Shown here: positions 10,064 through 17,973 of the stretch, piece by piece | How the letters are laid out: each line of letters opens with the position of its first letter | Numbering within the stretch: the first letter of the stretch is position 1 | Origin: Corynebacterium glaucum | Lineage (GTDB): Bacteria > Actinomycetota > Actinomycetes > Mycobacteriales > Mycobacteriaceae | Direction of reading: 5' to 3' | Assembly (NCBI RefSeq): GCF_002287505.1 | Contig: NZ_CP019688.1 | Coordinates: forward strand, 2,282,674 to 2,346,673 | Length of the DNA stretch: 64,000 nucleotides | The notes under the pieces: model-generated | Told to the model about the DNA's origin: nothing | The model's input: the letters and a program-made list of their open reading frames with translations, nothing else | Database searches by the model: none | Program-made: the position numbers and the translations under genes

Positions 10064-11341
10064 CAGGCGCGTGCCCACAAACCCGGCGGCGAGCGTGTTC
10101 CCGCTTGCCTGGTCAATCAACAGGAAACTACCGACGGCACCGCGGGCGGCGTAGTCCTCCACCGGAAGCTCGTCAGCGACCTGGATCGTCACGTGCGCGA
10201 TGTCGTTCAAACCCACTCCCGCAGGATCGATGACGTCGCTATCAGCGGAGTCGATGTCCAAGATCCGGTCCACGCTGGCCAGGCGAGCGCGCACGAGCGA
10301 AGTACCGTAGCGCAGCTTCACTGGCTTGCCCGGCGCGAGGTCCTTCTCGGTTAGGCCCACCACGGTGGCGGCGAACTCGGTGACGTCCTCGGGGCGCGGC
10401 TGCGCCGCCAGCAGGTCACCACGGGTGAGGTCGATCTCGTCTGCCAGGCGAAGTGCCACGGAGTCACCTGCCTCTGCGTGCTCGACTTCGCCGTCGGCGG
10501 AGTCGATGCCAACGACTCGGGTTTCGCGCCCGTTGGGGGCAGACACCACGTCGTTAAGCGAAATGCTCCCTGCGGTGACCTTGCCTGCATAGGCGCGGTA
10601 GTCGGAGGCGTGCTCGCGAAGGACGTACTGGATGGGGAAACGGAACGGCAGCTCGAGCGCGCGACCGGAGTTGACGGGGATGGTTTCGAGAAGCTCGAGC
10701 ACGGTGGGGCCGGTGTACCAGTCCATGTTGGAAGAGCGCTCGGCGACATTGTCTCCCTTGAGCGCAGAGATCGGCACCGCGATCGGTTCCTCGATACCCA
10801 ACTCCTGCGCCTTCGCCTCGAACGCAGCGCGGATGTCCTCGAAGACTTCCTGCGAGTAGTCAACCAGGTCGATCTTGTTCACGCCGAGGATGACCGTTTT
10901 CACGCCCAGCAGCTTGGACACGGTGAGGTGACGGATGGTTTGTTCGACGACGCCGTTGCGGGCGTCGACAAGCAAGACCACCACCTGGGAGTTCGACATG
11001 CCGGTGACCGTGTTACGGGTGTACTGGACGTGCCCCGGGGTGTCGGCGAGGATGAAGGTGCGCTTGTCCGTAGCGAAGTAGCGGTAGGCAACGTCGATGG
11101 TGATGCCCTGCTCGCGTTCGGCCCGAAGGCCGTCGACAAGCAAGCTCAAGTCGAGCCCCTCGAAACCGCGATCTGCGCTGGTGCGCTCGACCGAGGCGAG
11201 CTGGTCAGCGAGCACCGACTTGGTGTCGTGCAAAAGACGGCCGACAAAGGTGGACTTGCCATCGTCGACGCTGCCGGCGGTGCAGAGACGCAGGGTGGCG
11301 CGGTCGGCCAACGCCTCGCTCGCCAGAGTGGTATTCGACAT
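10058..11341 (-). CDS. cysN: Sulfate adenylyltransferase large (GTPase) subunit
   Basis: GTP-hydrolysing subunit of ATP sulfurylase, which with CysD makes adenosine 5'-phosphosulfate. 427 aa with an EF-Tu-like G domain: P-loop AGSVDDGKSTF (G1), DTPGHVQYTRN (G3) and GVNKIDLVD (G4). Then come beta-barrel domains II and III. There is no C-terminal APS-kinase domain, so it is CysN and not CysNC. That fits direct APS reduction by CysH. The start codon overlaps the cysD stop (TGATG), the classical coupling arrangement. Two copies of the dispersed motif lie inside the G-domain codons (10963, 11132). Confidence 0.95.
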   Translation of the reverse strand: MSNTTLASEALADRATLRLCTAGSVDDGKSTFVGRLLHDTKSVLADQLASVERTSADRGFEGLDLSLLVDGLRAEREQGITIDVAYRYFATDKRTFILADTPGHVQYTRNTVTGMSNSQVVVLLVDARNGVVEQTIRHLTVSKLLGVKTVILGVNKIDLVDYSQEVFEDIRAAFEAKAQELGIEEPIAVPISALKGDNVAERSSNMDWYTGPTVLELLETIPVNSGRALELPFRFPIQYVLREHASDYRAYAGKVTAGSISLNDVVSAPNGRETRVVGIDSADGEVEHAEAGDSVALRLADEIDLTRGDLLAAQPRPEDVTEFAATVVGLTEKDLAPGKPVKLRYGTSLVRARLASVDRILDIDSADSDVIDPAGVGLNDIAHVTIQVADELPVEDYAARGAVGSFLLIDQASGNTLAAGFVGTRLR

Positions 11342-12252
11342 CAGAAGTAGCCCTCCTTCTTGCGGTCCTCCATGGCGGACTCGCTCAAACGGTCATCCGC
11401 GCGGGTGGCGCCGCGCTCTGTCAAGGTGGAGGTGGCAATCTCCGCCAGCACCTGGTCAATGGTGGTGGCATCCGAATCCACGGCACCCGTGCAGGACATG
11501 TCGCCCACGGTGCGGTAGCGCACGCGACGAGTCTGAATCTCCTCGCCGTCGCGCGGGCCGCCCCACTCTCCAGCCGTCAGCCACATACCGCCACGGTTGA
11601 ACACCTCACGGTCGTGCGCGAAGTAGATGCTGGGAAGCTCGATGCCGCGCGCGCCGATGTACTCCCACACGTCCGACTCGGTCCAGTTCGAGATCGGGAA
11701 CACGCGGATGTTCTCGCCCGGCAACTTGCCGCCGTTGTACAGATCCCACAGCTCAGGGCGCTGGCGGCGGGGATCCCAGCCGCCGAAAGAATCGCGCACG
11801 GAGAACACGCGCTCCTTCGCGCGGGCCCGCTCCTCGTCGCGCCGGGCACCGCCCAGCACCGCGTCATAGCCAACCTCGGCGATAGTCTCCACCAGTGGCA
11901 CGGTCTGCAGCGGGTTGCGCGTGCCATCAGGCCGCTCCACCAGGTCGCCCCGGTCAATCCAGTCCTGCACGTGCGCCACCCGCAGCCGGGCATTGTGCTT
12001 ATCGACGAGCGCGTCCCGGAACTCAATCACCTCGGGGAAGTTGTGGCCCGTATCCACATGCAACAGCTCAATCGGCATGGCGGCGGGATGGAAGGCTCGC
12101 CTGGCGAGTTCGAAGACCACGCAGGAGTCCTTGCCGCCGGAAAACAGCAGGCCAATCTTGTCGAACTGCCCGGCCACCTCACGCAGGATGTGGATGGACT
12201 CGTTCTCTAAATCTTTCAGGTGCGGCGAAAGCGCGTTCACTGTTGTACCCAT
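11341..12252 (-). CDS. cysD: Sulfate adenylyltransferase subunit 2
   Basis: PP-loop ATP pyrophosphatase subunit of ATP sulfurylase, 303 aa. The SGGKDS loop (FSGGKDSCV, about residues 37-45) and LLHVDTGHNFPEVIEFRD are diagnostic, as are GARRDEERARAKERVFSVRDSFGGWDP and the C-terminal RYRTVGDMSCTGAVDS. It is coupled to cysN by a 1-bp overlap. A GAAGGAC ribosome site precedes the ATG at 12252, and 41 bp separate it from cysH. Confidence 0.96.
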   Translation of the reverse strand: MGTTVNALSPHLKDLENESIHILREVAGQFDKIGLLFSGGKDSCVVFELARRAFHPAAMPIELLHVDTGHNFPEVIEFRDALVDKHNARLRVAHVQDWIDRGDLVERPDGTRNPLQTVPLVETIAEVGYDAVLGGARRDEERARAKERVFSVRDSFGGWDPRRQRPELWDLYNGGKLPGENIRVFPISNWTESDVWEYIGARGIELPSIYFAHDREVFNRGGMWLTAGEWGGPRDGEEIQTRRVRYRTVGDMSCTGAVDSDATTIDQVLAEIATSTLTERGATRADDRLSESAMEDRKKEGYF

Positions 12253-12293
12253 GTACTCAGTCCTTCAATACTTACTGGTGACTTACTCGTGAC

Positions 12294-13094
12294 TTACTCG
12301 TGCAAGCCGCACTCGGTCTTGTTGGCAAATGCCCATCGCCCGGCGCGCGGGTCCTCGCCCTCGGCCACCGGCATGGTGCAGGTGGCGCAGCCAATGGAGG
12401 GATAACCCTGGCGCGTGAGCGGGTGGATGATCAGGTTCTCGTCGCGCTCGAAGGCCTCGGTGTCTTCCAGCGACCAGGTGACCAGCGGGGAGATCTTGAG
12501 GCGTCCGGTGTTGTCCAGCGATAGCGCCGGCGCTTCCGCGCGGGTCGGGCCGTCGGCGCGCCGCAGACCGGTCACCCAGCCCACGTAAGGGCTCATGTGC
12601 ACGGCGAGCGGCTCCACCTTGCGCATCCGGCAGCAGGCGGACGGCTCGCGCAGGAACAGGTTCGGCCCGTAGACCTTGTCCTGCTCGGCACGGCTCAATA
12701 CCGCCGTCGCACGCACCAGGCGGTGTTCCGGGTAGCGCTGCTCCACCTCAGCGGCCACATCCAGGGTCTCCGGGAAGTGGTACTCGGTGTCCAGGAACAG
12801 GAAGTCGGCGCCGGGCAGGTGACGCTCGGCGAGCTCCGCCAGCACCGTGTTTTCCATCGACAGCGTCACCGCCACCGGCCCCGGGGCGTGCTCGTGGGCC
12901 CATGCAAGGATTGCGTCAGCCGGAGCGTCGTAAAGCGAATCGGCGAACTCCTCAACCAGCGCGGCATTGCGCTCGGCGATCTCGGGCGGGAGGGGCTCCG
13001 TCGTGGTGGGCCCATCGGGGCTGATGGCAGGGTCGCGGTAACCTGAGTCGCCGCTGCCGCCAGTGTGCAGCAAGTTGATCATGTTAGTACTCAT
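12294..13094 (-). CDS. cysH: Assimilatory APS (phosphoadenylyl-sulfate) reductase
   Basis: Reduces adenylyl sulfate to sulfite using thioredoxin. 266 aa, with the substrate-binding LDTEYHFPETL and the redox Cys in the C-terminal ECGLHE (Cys262). It carries the Cys154-Cys155 and Cys236/Cys239 pairs (SACCRMRK, GCATC) that bind a [4Fe-4S] cluster. This cluster marks APS-type rather than PAPS-type reductases, agreeing with the lack of an APS kinase in the cluster. The start overlaps the end of cysX by 11 bp; an alternative ATG is at 13082. Confidence 0.93.
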   Translation of the reverse strand: MSTNMINLLHTGGSGDSGYRDPAISPDGPTTTEPLPPEIAERNAALVEEFADSLYDAPADAILAWAHEHAPGPVAVTLSMENTVLAELAERHLPGADFLFLDTEYHFPETLDVAAEVEQRYPEHRLVRATAVLSRAEQDKVYGPNLFLREPSACCRMRKVEPLAVHMSPYVGWVTGLRRADGPTRAEAPALSLDNTGRLKISPLVTWSLEDTEAFERDENLIIHPLTRQGYPSIGCATCTMPVAEGEDPRAGRWAFANKTECGLHE

Positions 13095-13362
13095 CCTTGC
13101 CAGTATCTCCGGTTGCGCGCAGGACCGCAGTATGCCCGCTGCGCTTCAGTGACGCTTGCAGCGCGTCGGGGGTGGACAGCGCAGGCGCAGGAGCGTTTGC
13201 GGGCGCGTCCTGGCCATAGAACTTGACCTCGTAGATCCGCAGGCATTCGCCGCATTTCCACGCAAAATCGGTCTCCTCGTTCGGCCACAGCTCCTCGCCG
13301 CCGCAGTAGGGGCAAAACGTCGGGTGGTTGCGATTCGGGTTCGGCTCCCGGCGGAAATTCAT
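13084..13362 (-). CDS. cysX: CysX, small Cys4 ferredoxin/zinc-ribbon-like protein
   Basis: 92-aa protein with one CPYC...CGEC pair of cysteine knuckles in residues 17-40, then an Ala/Pro-rich tail. Corynebacterial cysX lies between cysI and cysH and was proposed to be a ferredoxin-like electron carrier between Fpr2 and CysI. The two CxxC pairs could equally bind Zn as a ribbon, so the electron-transfer role is inference from context. ATGA overlap with the cysI stop (4 bp) and 11-bp overlap with cysH show tight coupling. Confidence 0.88.
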   Translation of the reverse strand: MNFRREPNPNRNHPTFCPYCGGEELWPNEETDFAWKCGECLRIYEVKFYGQDAPANAPAPALSTPDALQASLKRSGHTAVLRATGDTGKDEY

Positions 13363-15023
13363 CGCAGGTCATCCTCTTCTGCGCGCTGCACCCAGTCGCG
13401 GAACGTCTCGCCGTCAACGCGCTGGTCCACGTAGTGCTGCACCACGCGCGTGACGTATTCCGTCAGCTCGGATGAAAGCACCTTGTGCCCGCGCAGCTTG
13501 CGGCCGAAGTTCGCACCCTCGCCGATCGTGCCGCCGAGGTGCACCTGGAAACCCTCCACCTTCTCCCCGTCGGGTCCGGCCACCATCTGGCCCTTCAATC
13601 CGATGTCGGAGACGTGGTGGCGCGCGCAGGCATTCGGGCAGCCGTTCAGCGAGATCGAGATCGGCGAGTCCAAGTCGCCGAAGCGCTCCTCCAGTTCGTC
13701 GGCAAGCTCAATCGCCCGCGACTTGGTGGTGACGTGCGCGAGCTTGCAGTACTCCAGCCCCGTGCACGAAATCAGACCGCGGCGGAACTCGCTCGGCTCG
13801 CTGCTCAGGCCCAGCTGGTCCAGCTCGAGCTTCAGCTTATCGACATCTGCGGGATCGACTCCCAACAACAGGAGCTCCTTGAACGGGGTAAACCGCAGCT
13901 GCGAAACACCGAAGTGCTCAGCCAAGTCTGCAATCGCGATGAGCTGCTCACCGGACATGTGGCCGAGCGTGGGCTTCACGCCGATGTAGACGTTGCCGTC
14001 CTTTTGCTCGTGCACGCCAATGTGGTCACGGTCGACGAGGTTGTTCGGCGCGTGCGGCCCGTCCGGCAGCGCGTAGCCGAGGTAGTCCTCCTCGAGGATC
14101 TGGCGGAACTTTTCCACGCCCCACTCGGCGACCAGGAACTTCAGGCGTGCGCGGTTGCGTAGGCGGCGGTAACCGTAGTCGCGGAAGATGCGCACGACGT
14201 TCGCCCACACCTCCGGCACCTGCTCAAGGGTGACAAACGCACCGAGCGACTGCGCGAGCATCGGGTTGGTGGACAAGCCGCCGCCAACGTAGCACTCGAA
14301 GCCGGGCCCGAGCTCTGGGTGTTCGACGCCGATGAAGGCGAGGTCATTGATCTCGTGCACCACGTCCTGGCGTGCGTTGCCAGAAATCGCCGACTTGAAC
14401 TTGCGCGGCAGGTTCTGGAACTCGGCATCGGTGAAGATCTCCTGGATGCGCTCGATGGCCGGGGTCGCGTCTATGATCTCGTCCTTCGCGATGCCGGCAA
14501 CCGGGCTACCGAGCACCACGCGCGGCACGTCGCCGCAGGCGTCCCAGGTATTCAAGCCGTGAGCTTCGAGCTTTTCCCAGATCGCCGGCACGTCTTCCAC
14601 ACGCACCCAGTGCAGCTGGATGTTCTGACGGTCGGTGAGGTCCACCGTGGAGCGGGCGTAGTCCCGAGAAATCTCACCGACGGCGCGAGCTTGGGCGGTG
14701 GTGCAGCGACCCCCGTCGAAGCGCACGCGCATCATGAAAAACTTGTCCTCCAGCACCGAGTTGTCCTCGCCCGTGTACTCACCGCCGAGGTTCTGCTTGC
14801 GCTGGGTGTACAGGCCTAGCCACTTGAACCGCGGGTACAAGTCCTCGCGCGCGATGGAGTCGAACCCCTCCTTGGAGTAGGTGTCGATAACGCGTTGCTT
14901 CACGTCCCAAATCTCGGAGGCCTGCTTGAGCTCCTCGTCGTGGTTCAGGGGGGCGGTGCCGTCGACAAGCCATTGCCCCTCCGGCTTGCGGACACGCTCG
15001 CGCTTCACCGTTGGTGCACTCAC
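13359..15023 (-). CDS. cysI: Ferredoxin-dependent assimilatory sulfite reductase
   Basis: 554-aa siroheme/[4Fe-4S] sulfite (or nitrite) reductase catalysing sulfite to sulfide. The cluster ligands are visible as CTGLEYC (Cys420, Cys426) and GCPNAC (Cys462, Cys466). An N-terminal half-domain around residues 85-150 (GRCTTAQARAVGEIS) is typical of the family. Sulfite rather than nitrite as substrate is inferred from its place at the head of cysIXHDNYZ. It is the first gene of the leftward operon, and a McbR-like site lies about 16-31 bp upstream of its start. Confidence 0.95.
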   Translation of the reverse strand: MSAPTVKRERVRKPEGQWLVDGTAPLNHDEELKQASEIWDVKQRVIDTYSKEGFDSIAREDLYPRFKWLGLYTQRKQNLGGEYTGEDNSVLEDKFFMMRVRFDGGRCTTAQARAVGEISRDYARSTVDLTDRQNIQLHWVRVEDVPAIWEKLEAHGLNTWDACGDVPRVVLGSPVAGIAKDEIIDATPAIERIQEIFTDAEFQNLPRKFKSAISGNARQDVVHEINDLAFIGVEHPELGPGFECYVGGGLSTNPMLAQSLGAFVTLEQVPEVWANVVRIFRDYGYRRLRNRARLKFLVAEWGVEKFRQILEEDYLGYALPDGPHAPNNLVDRDHIGVHEQKDGNVYIGVKPTLGHMSGEQLIAIADLAEHFGVSQLRFTPFKELLLLGVDPADVDKLKLELDQLGLSSEPSEFRRGLISCTGLEYCKLAHVTTKSRAIELADELEERFGDLDSPISISLNGCPNACARHHVSDIGLKGQMVAGPDGEKVEGFQVHLGGTIGEGANFGRKLRGHKVLSSELTEYVTRVVQHYVDQRVDGETFRDWVQRAEEDDLR

Positions 15024-15038
15024 GGGCAGCTCCTTTAC

Positions 15039-15054
15039 TAGACCGATCTGTCTT
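15039..15054. promoter_or_regulatory. McbR-like operator, cysI side
   Basis: TAGAC, six bases, GTCTT: nine of ten positions of the McbR palindrome TAGAC-N6-GTCTA known from C. glutamicum sulfur genes. It is close to the cysI start, consistent with repression of cysIXHDNYZ. McbR repression is relieved when S-adenosylhomocysteine binds the repressor. Confidence 0.75.
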
Positions 15055-15235
15055 ATGTCGCCATTGCCTGACGACGTTTACGGGAAGCTTGCCGTACCAT
15101 GTTGTCTACCGCAACGTAGCTTCGTTGAAAACGCTACAGAGCTTGGGGTTTCAGCATGAATAGAATCCTCAAGTGCACAATCTCGGCGGCAAGTCAGGCA
15201 CTGTAGGGGCTGGATAAAATTTTCCGACCGGTTTA

Positions 15236-15251
15236 CAGACCGCATTGTCTA
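15236..15251. promoter_or_regulatory. McbR-like operator, fpr2 side
   Basis: CAGAC, six bases, GTCTA: nine of ten positions of the McbR palindrome. It lies directly next to a TATATT -10-like box at 15257-15262 for the rightward fpr2 promoter. The second mirror-placed site suggests coordinated control of both divergent arms. Confidence 0.75.
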
Positions 15252-15304
15252 TCGTCTATATTGTCCTGGAGAAAACGCCACAACGCGAAAGGAACGTGTG
15301 AACT

Positions 15305-16672
15305 ATGAGTCTGCGAGTCGCCGTGATCGGTGCCGGACCCGCCGGGATTTACGCCTCTGATCTGCTCATCCGCAACCAGGAGTTGGACATCCACGTGGAT
15401 CTGTTCGAGCAGATGCCCGCGCCGTTCGGCCTGATCCGCTACGGCGTCGCGCCGGATCACCCGCGCATTAAGGGCATTGTGAAGAGCCTGCACAACGTGC
15501 TGGACAAGCCGAAGTTGCGCCTGATCGGCAACGTCACCGTGGGCCGCGACATCACCGTGGAAGAGCTCCGCGAGTACTACGACGCCGTAGTCTTCTCCAC
15601 CGGTGCTGTGCGCGACCGCGACCTGCTTATTCCAGGCGGCGACAAGTCCATCGGCGCTGGCGAATTCGTGGGCTTTTACGACGGCAACCCGCGCTTTGAG
15701 CGCAACTGGGATCTCTCCGCAAAGGAAGTCGCAGTGGTCGGCGTGGGCAACGTCGCGCTCGACATCTCGCGCGTGCTGGCAAAGACTGGCGACGAGCTCT
15801 TAGTCACCGAGATCCCGGACAACGTCTATGAGTCGCTCAAGGGCAACCAAGCACAAACGGTGCACATGTTCGGCCGCCGCGGCCCCGCACAAGCGAAGTT
15901 CACCCCGAAGGAACTGCGTGAACTCGACGAGTCCGAGACCATCCAGGTGCTCGTTGACCCCGAGGACATCGACTACGACCAGCTCAGCGAAGAGGTGCGC
16001 CGGGCCGACAAGTCCGTCGACCTCGTCTGCCAGGTGCTGGAGCAGTACGCCATGCGCGAGCCGGACGATTCGCCGCACAAAATCTACATTCACTTCTTCG
16101 AGGCACCCGTAGAGGTGCTCACCGAGGGCGACGCAATTGTGGGCATCCGCACGGAACGCCAGGAACTTGACGGCGAAGGCGGCATCCGCGGCACCGGCAA
16201 GTTCACCGATTGGCCGGTGCAGCAGGTCTACCACGCGGTGGGCTACCGCTCCGAGCCGGTCGAGGGCGTGCCCTTCGACACCGAGCGCCACGTCATCCCG
16301 AACGACGGCGGCCACGTCCTCACAGACCCAGACGGCGAGATCGTCCCAGACCTCTACACCACCGGCTGGATCAAGCGTGGCCCGATCGGCCTGATCGGCA
16401 ACACCAAGTCCGACGCCAAGGAAACGACGGACATGCTGGTCAGCGATGCCCTTGCCGGCCGCCTCACCGCTCCGGCGCACGAGGATCCGGATGCGATTCT
16501 GGGGCTGCTGCAGTCGCGCGACATCGAATACACCACCTGGGATGGCTGGTACCGCCTGGATGAGGCCGAGCGCGCCGCAGGTGCAGACTGCGGAACCAAC
16601 GCCCGCGAGCGCAAGAAGATCGTCGAGTGGGAGGACATGCTCGCACACTCCACCCACAAGCGCGAGGGTTAG
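15305..16672 (+). CDS. fpr2: Ferredoxin/flavodoxin-NADP+ reductase (adrenodoxin reductase type)
   Basis: 455-aa FAD/NADPH flavoprotein (FprA/adrenodoxin-reductase fold) that feeds electrons from NADPH to ferredoxin for sulfite reduction. FAD motif VIGAGPAGIYASDLL (residues 7-21), FGLIRYGVAPDHP, NADPH motif VVGVGNVALDISR, and FFEAPVEV/ TTGWIKRGPIGLIGNTKSDA near the C-terminus are all family landmarks. The start follows CGAAAGGA. It diverges from cysI over a 281-bp control region, the arrangement of the C. glutamicum fpr2-cys locus. Confidence 0.95.
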   Translation: MSLRVAVIGAGPAGIYASDLLIRNQELDIHVDLFEQMPAPFGLIRYGVAPDHPRIKGIVKSLHNVLDKPKLRLIGNVTVGRDITVEELREYYDAVVFSTGAVRDRDLLIPGGDKSIGAGEFVGFYDGNPRFERNWDLSAKEVAVVGVGNVALDISRVLAKTGDELLVTEIPDNVYESLKGNQAQTVHMFGRRGPAQAKFTPKELRELDESETIQVLVDPEDIDYDQLSEEVRRADKSVDLVCQVLEQYAMREPDDSPHKIYIHFFEAPVEVLTEGDAIVGIRTERQELDGEGGIRGTGKFTDWPVQQVYHAVGYRSEPVEGVPFDTERHVIPNDGGHVLTDPDGEIVPDLYTTGWIKRGPIGLIGNTKSDAKETTDMLVSDALAGRLTAPAHEDPDAILGLLQSRDIEYTTWDGWYRLDEAERAAGADCGTNARERKKIVEWEDMLAHSTHKREG

Positions 16673-16687
16673 CGCTTCACGCGGTTG

Positions 16688-16747
16688 ATGTTAAGTTTTG
16701 CCTCTCTGGTCGACATCAGAGGGGCAAAATGCTTATCGTCTTAACAT
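16688..16747. promoter_or_regulatory. 60-bp inverted-repeat pair with nested hairpin before fic
   Basis: ATGTTAAG (16688-16695) and its complement CTTAACAT (16740-16747) are outer arms. Nested inside is a 13-bp near-perfect stem, TTTTGCCTCTCTG at 16696-16708 and CAGAGGGGCAAAA at 16717-16729. The right arm overlaps the likely fic start codon. It may act as an operator for fic, as the fpr2 terminator, or both. Confidence 0.6.
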
Positions 16748-17849
16748 GACGCGCATGTTCGACTCAGAGGCGCCTTTCAACCAACTGCCCCCATTGCCAC
16801 CGAGCCAGGTACTCGAAACACCCAAGGTGCTTAAGGCGGTAATCGAGGCTCGAGTCGCCCTAGCTGCGCTGAACACAGCATGCCGGCTTATTCCAAACCC
16901 CGACATCATCACGAGCACGATACCTCTTAGAGAAGCACAAGCTTCAACGGAGATTGAAAACATTGTCACGACAAACGACGAACTTTTTCGTGCCGAGTAC
17001 AACGTTAACCCCGCCCCCGACCCTGCGACTAAGGAAGCCCTTCGATATCGAGACGCTCTTCGACACGGCGTGAAGCTTCTTGGAAACCGCCCAGTGTCAG
17101 AAAAGGTCGCAATTGAGATCGCTTCAACACTTACCGGTAATCCCGCCACGGTGAGATCAACCCCCGGAACCTACATCGGCGATCCCGTGACCGGAACTCG
17201 TAGATACACACCGCCGGAGGGTCGAGATGTTATCGAGCGGCATCTCACCGAATGGGAAAGATTCATCTATTCGGATCACGGGTTGGATCCCCTCGTACTT
17301 ATGGCGGCAACACACTATCAGTTCGAGGCAATCCACCCGTTCTACGACGGAAATGGCCGCACTGGAAGAATCCTCAATATCCTCCTCTTGCTGCAAGAAG
17401 ACGTGCTCGATCTTCCTGTTCTTTACCTTTCCGGCTACATCGTTCAGAACAAATCCAGCTACTACCGTCTGCTTCGAGCCGTCACAGCTGACAACGCCTG
17501 GGAAGATTGGATTCTTTTCATGGTTGATGCAGTGGCTTCATCGGCTCGCGCCACAGCAGACCTCATCGATGAACTCACGAGGGCGCAGGCAGAGACGAGG
17601 GATCACATTCGCGAGTTGGGCATCCAGCCTGCGGCAGAGCTTTCCGAACTTCTTTACATGCAGCCGTACGTGCGAATCGCTGACCTGCCAGCGAAAGGCC
17701 TTGCTACGCGGCAGACCGCCTCGATCTGGTTGAGTTCACTTGCGCAAGCCGGGATCCTTGAGGAACAAAAGGCCGGTCGCACGAAAATCTTCCTCAACAC
17801 TGCAGCTTTGGAAATACTCACCGGCGCTGGCACCACAACCAGACCTTAA
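16746..17849 (+). CDS. Fic family AMPylase, class II with winged-helix tail
   Basis: 367-aa Fic protein that would transfer AMP (or another nucleotide part) to target protein hydroxyls. Residues 197-208 read HPFYDGNGRTGR, an intact HPFx(D/E)GNGRxxR catalytic loop. The autoinhibitory motif STEIEN ((S/T)xxxE(G/N)) lies near residues 67-72, before the Fic core, so it is a self-inhibited class II enzyme. N-terminal Fic_N-type text precedes it, and the C-terminal 70 residues look like a winged helix (RIADLPAKGLATRQTASIWLSSLAQAGILEEQKAGR). The frame opens at 16698, but ATG 16746 is the first sensible start; no clear ribosome site. Base composition is visibly more A/T-rich than its neighbours, suggesting acquisition. 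Confidence 0.88.
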   Translation: MTRMFDSEAPFNQLPPLPPSQVLETPKVLKAVIEARVALAALNTACRLIPNPDIITSTIPLREAQASTEIENIVTTNDELFRAEYNVNPAPDPATKEALRYRDALRHGVKLLGNRPVSEKVAIEIASTLTGNPATVRSTPGTYIGDPVTGTRRYTPPEGRDVIERHLTEWERFIYSDHGLDPLVLMAATHYQFEAIHPFYDGNGRTGRILNILLLLQEDVLDLPVLYLSGYIVQNKSSYYRLLRAVTADNAWEDWILFMVDAVASSARATADLIDELTRAQAETRDHIRELGIQPAAELSELLYMQPYVRIADLPAKGLATRQTASIWLSSLAQAGILEEQKAGRTKIFLNTAALEILTGAGTTTRP

Positions 17850-17908
17850 TGTTAAGAGATCCGCCTACAATTAACGTCAATCTAGTCATGTGTTAAACCG
17901 CTTAACAT
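17849..17908. promoter_or_regulatory. 60-bp inverted-repeat pair after fic
   Basis: ATGTTAAG at 17849-17856 and CTTAACAT at 17901-17908 repeat exactly the outer arms seen before fic, again spanning 60 bp. The right arm is part of a local palindrome, TGTTAA-ACCGC-TTAACA (17891-17907). Interior sequence differs from the upstream pair. Confidence 0.55.
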
Positions 17909-17973
17909 TCCGGCCAGGAATGTCCGCAAACTCAGACGTGCGTTGTCGATGATGGCGGGTCTACGATTGCCCG

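Noticed and set aside
8441..10354. 637-codon plus-strand frame across cysZ-cysY
   Set aside because: Shadow of two real genes; arginine/serine-rich nonsense composition.
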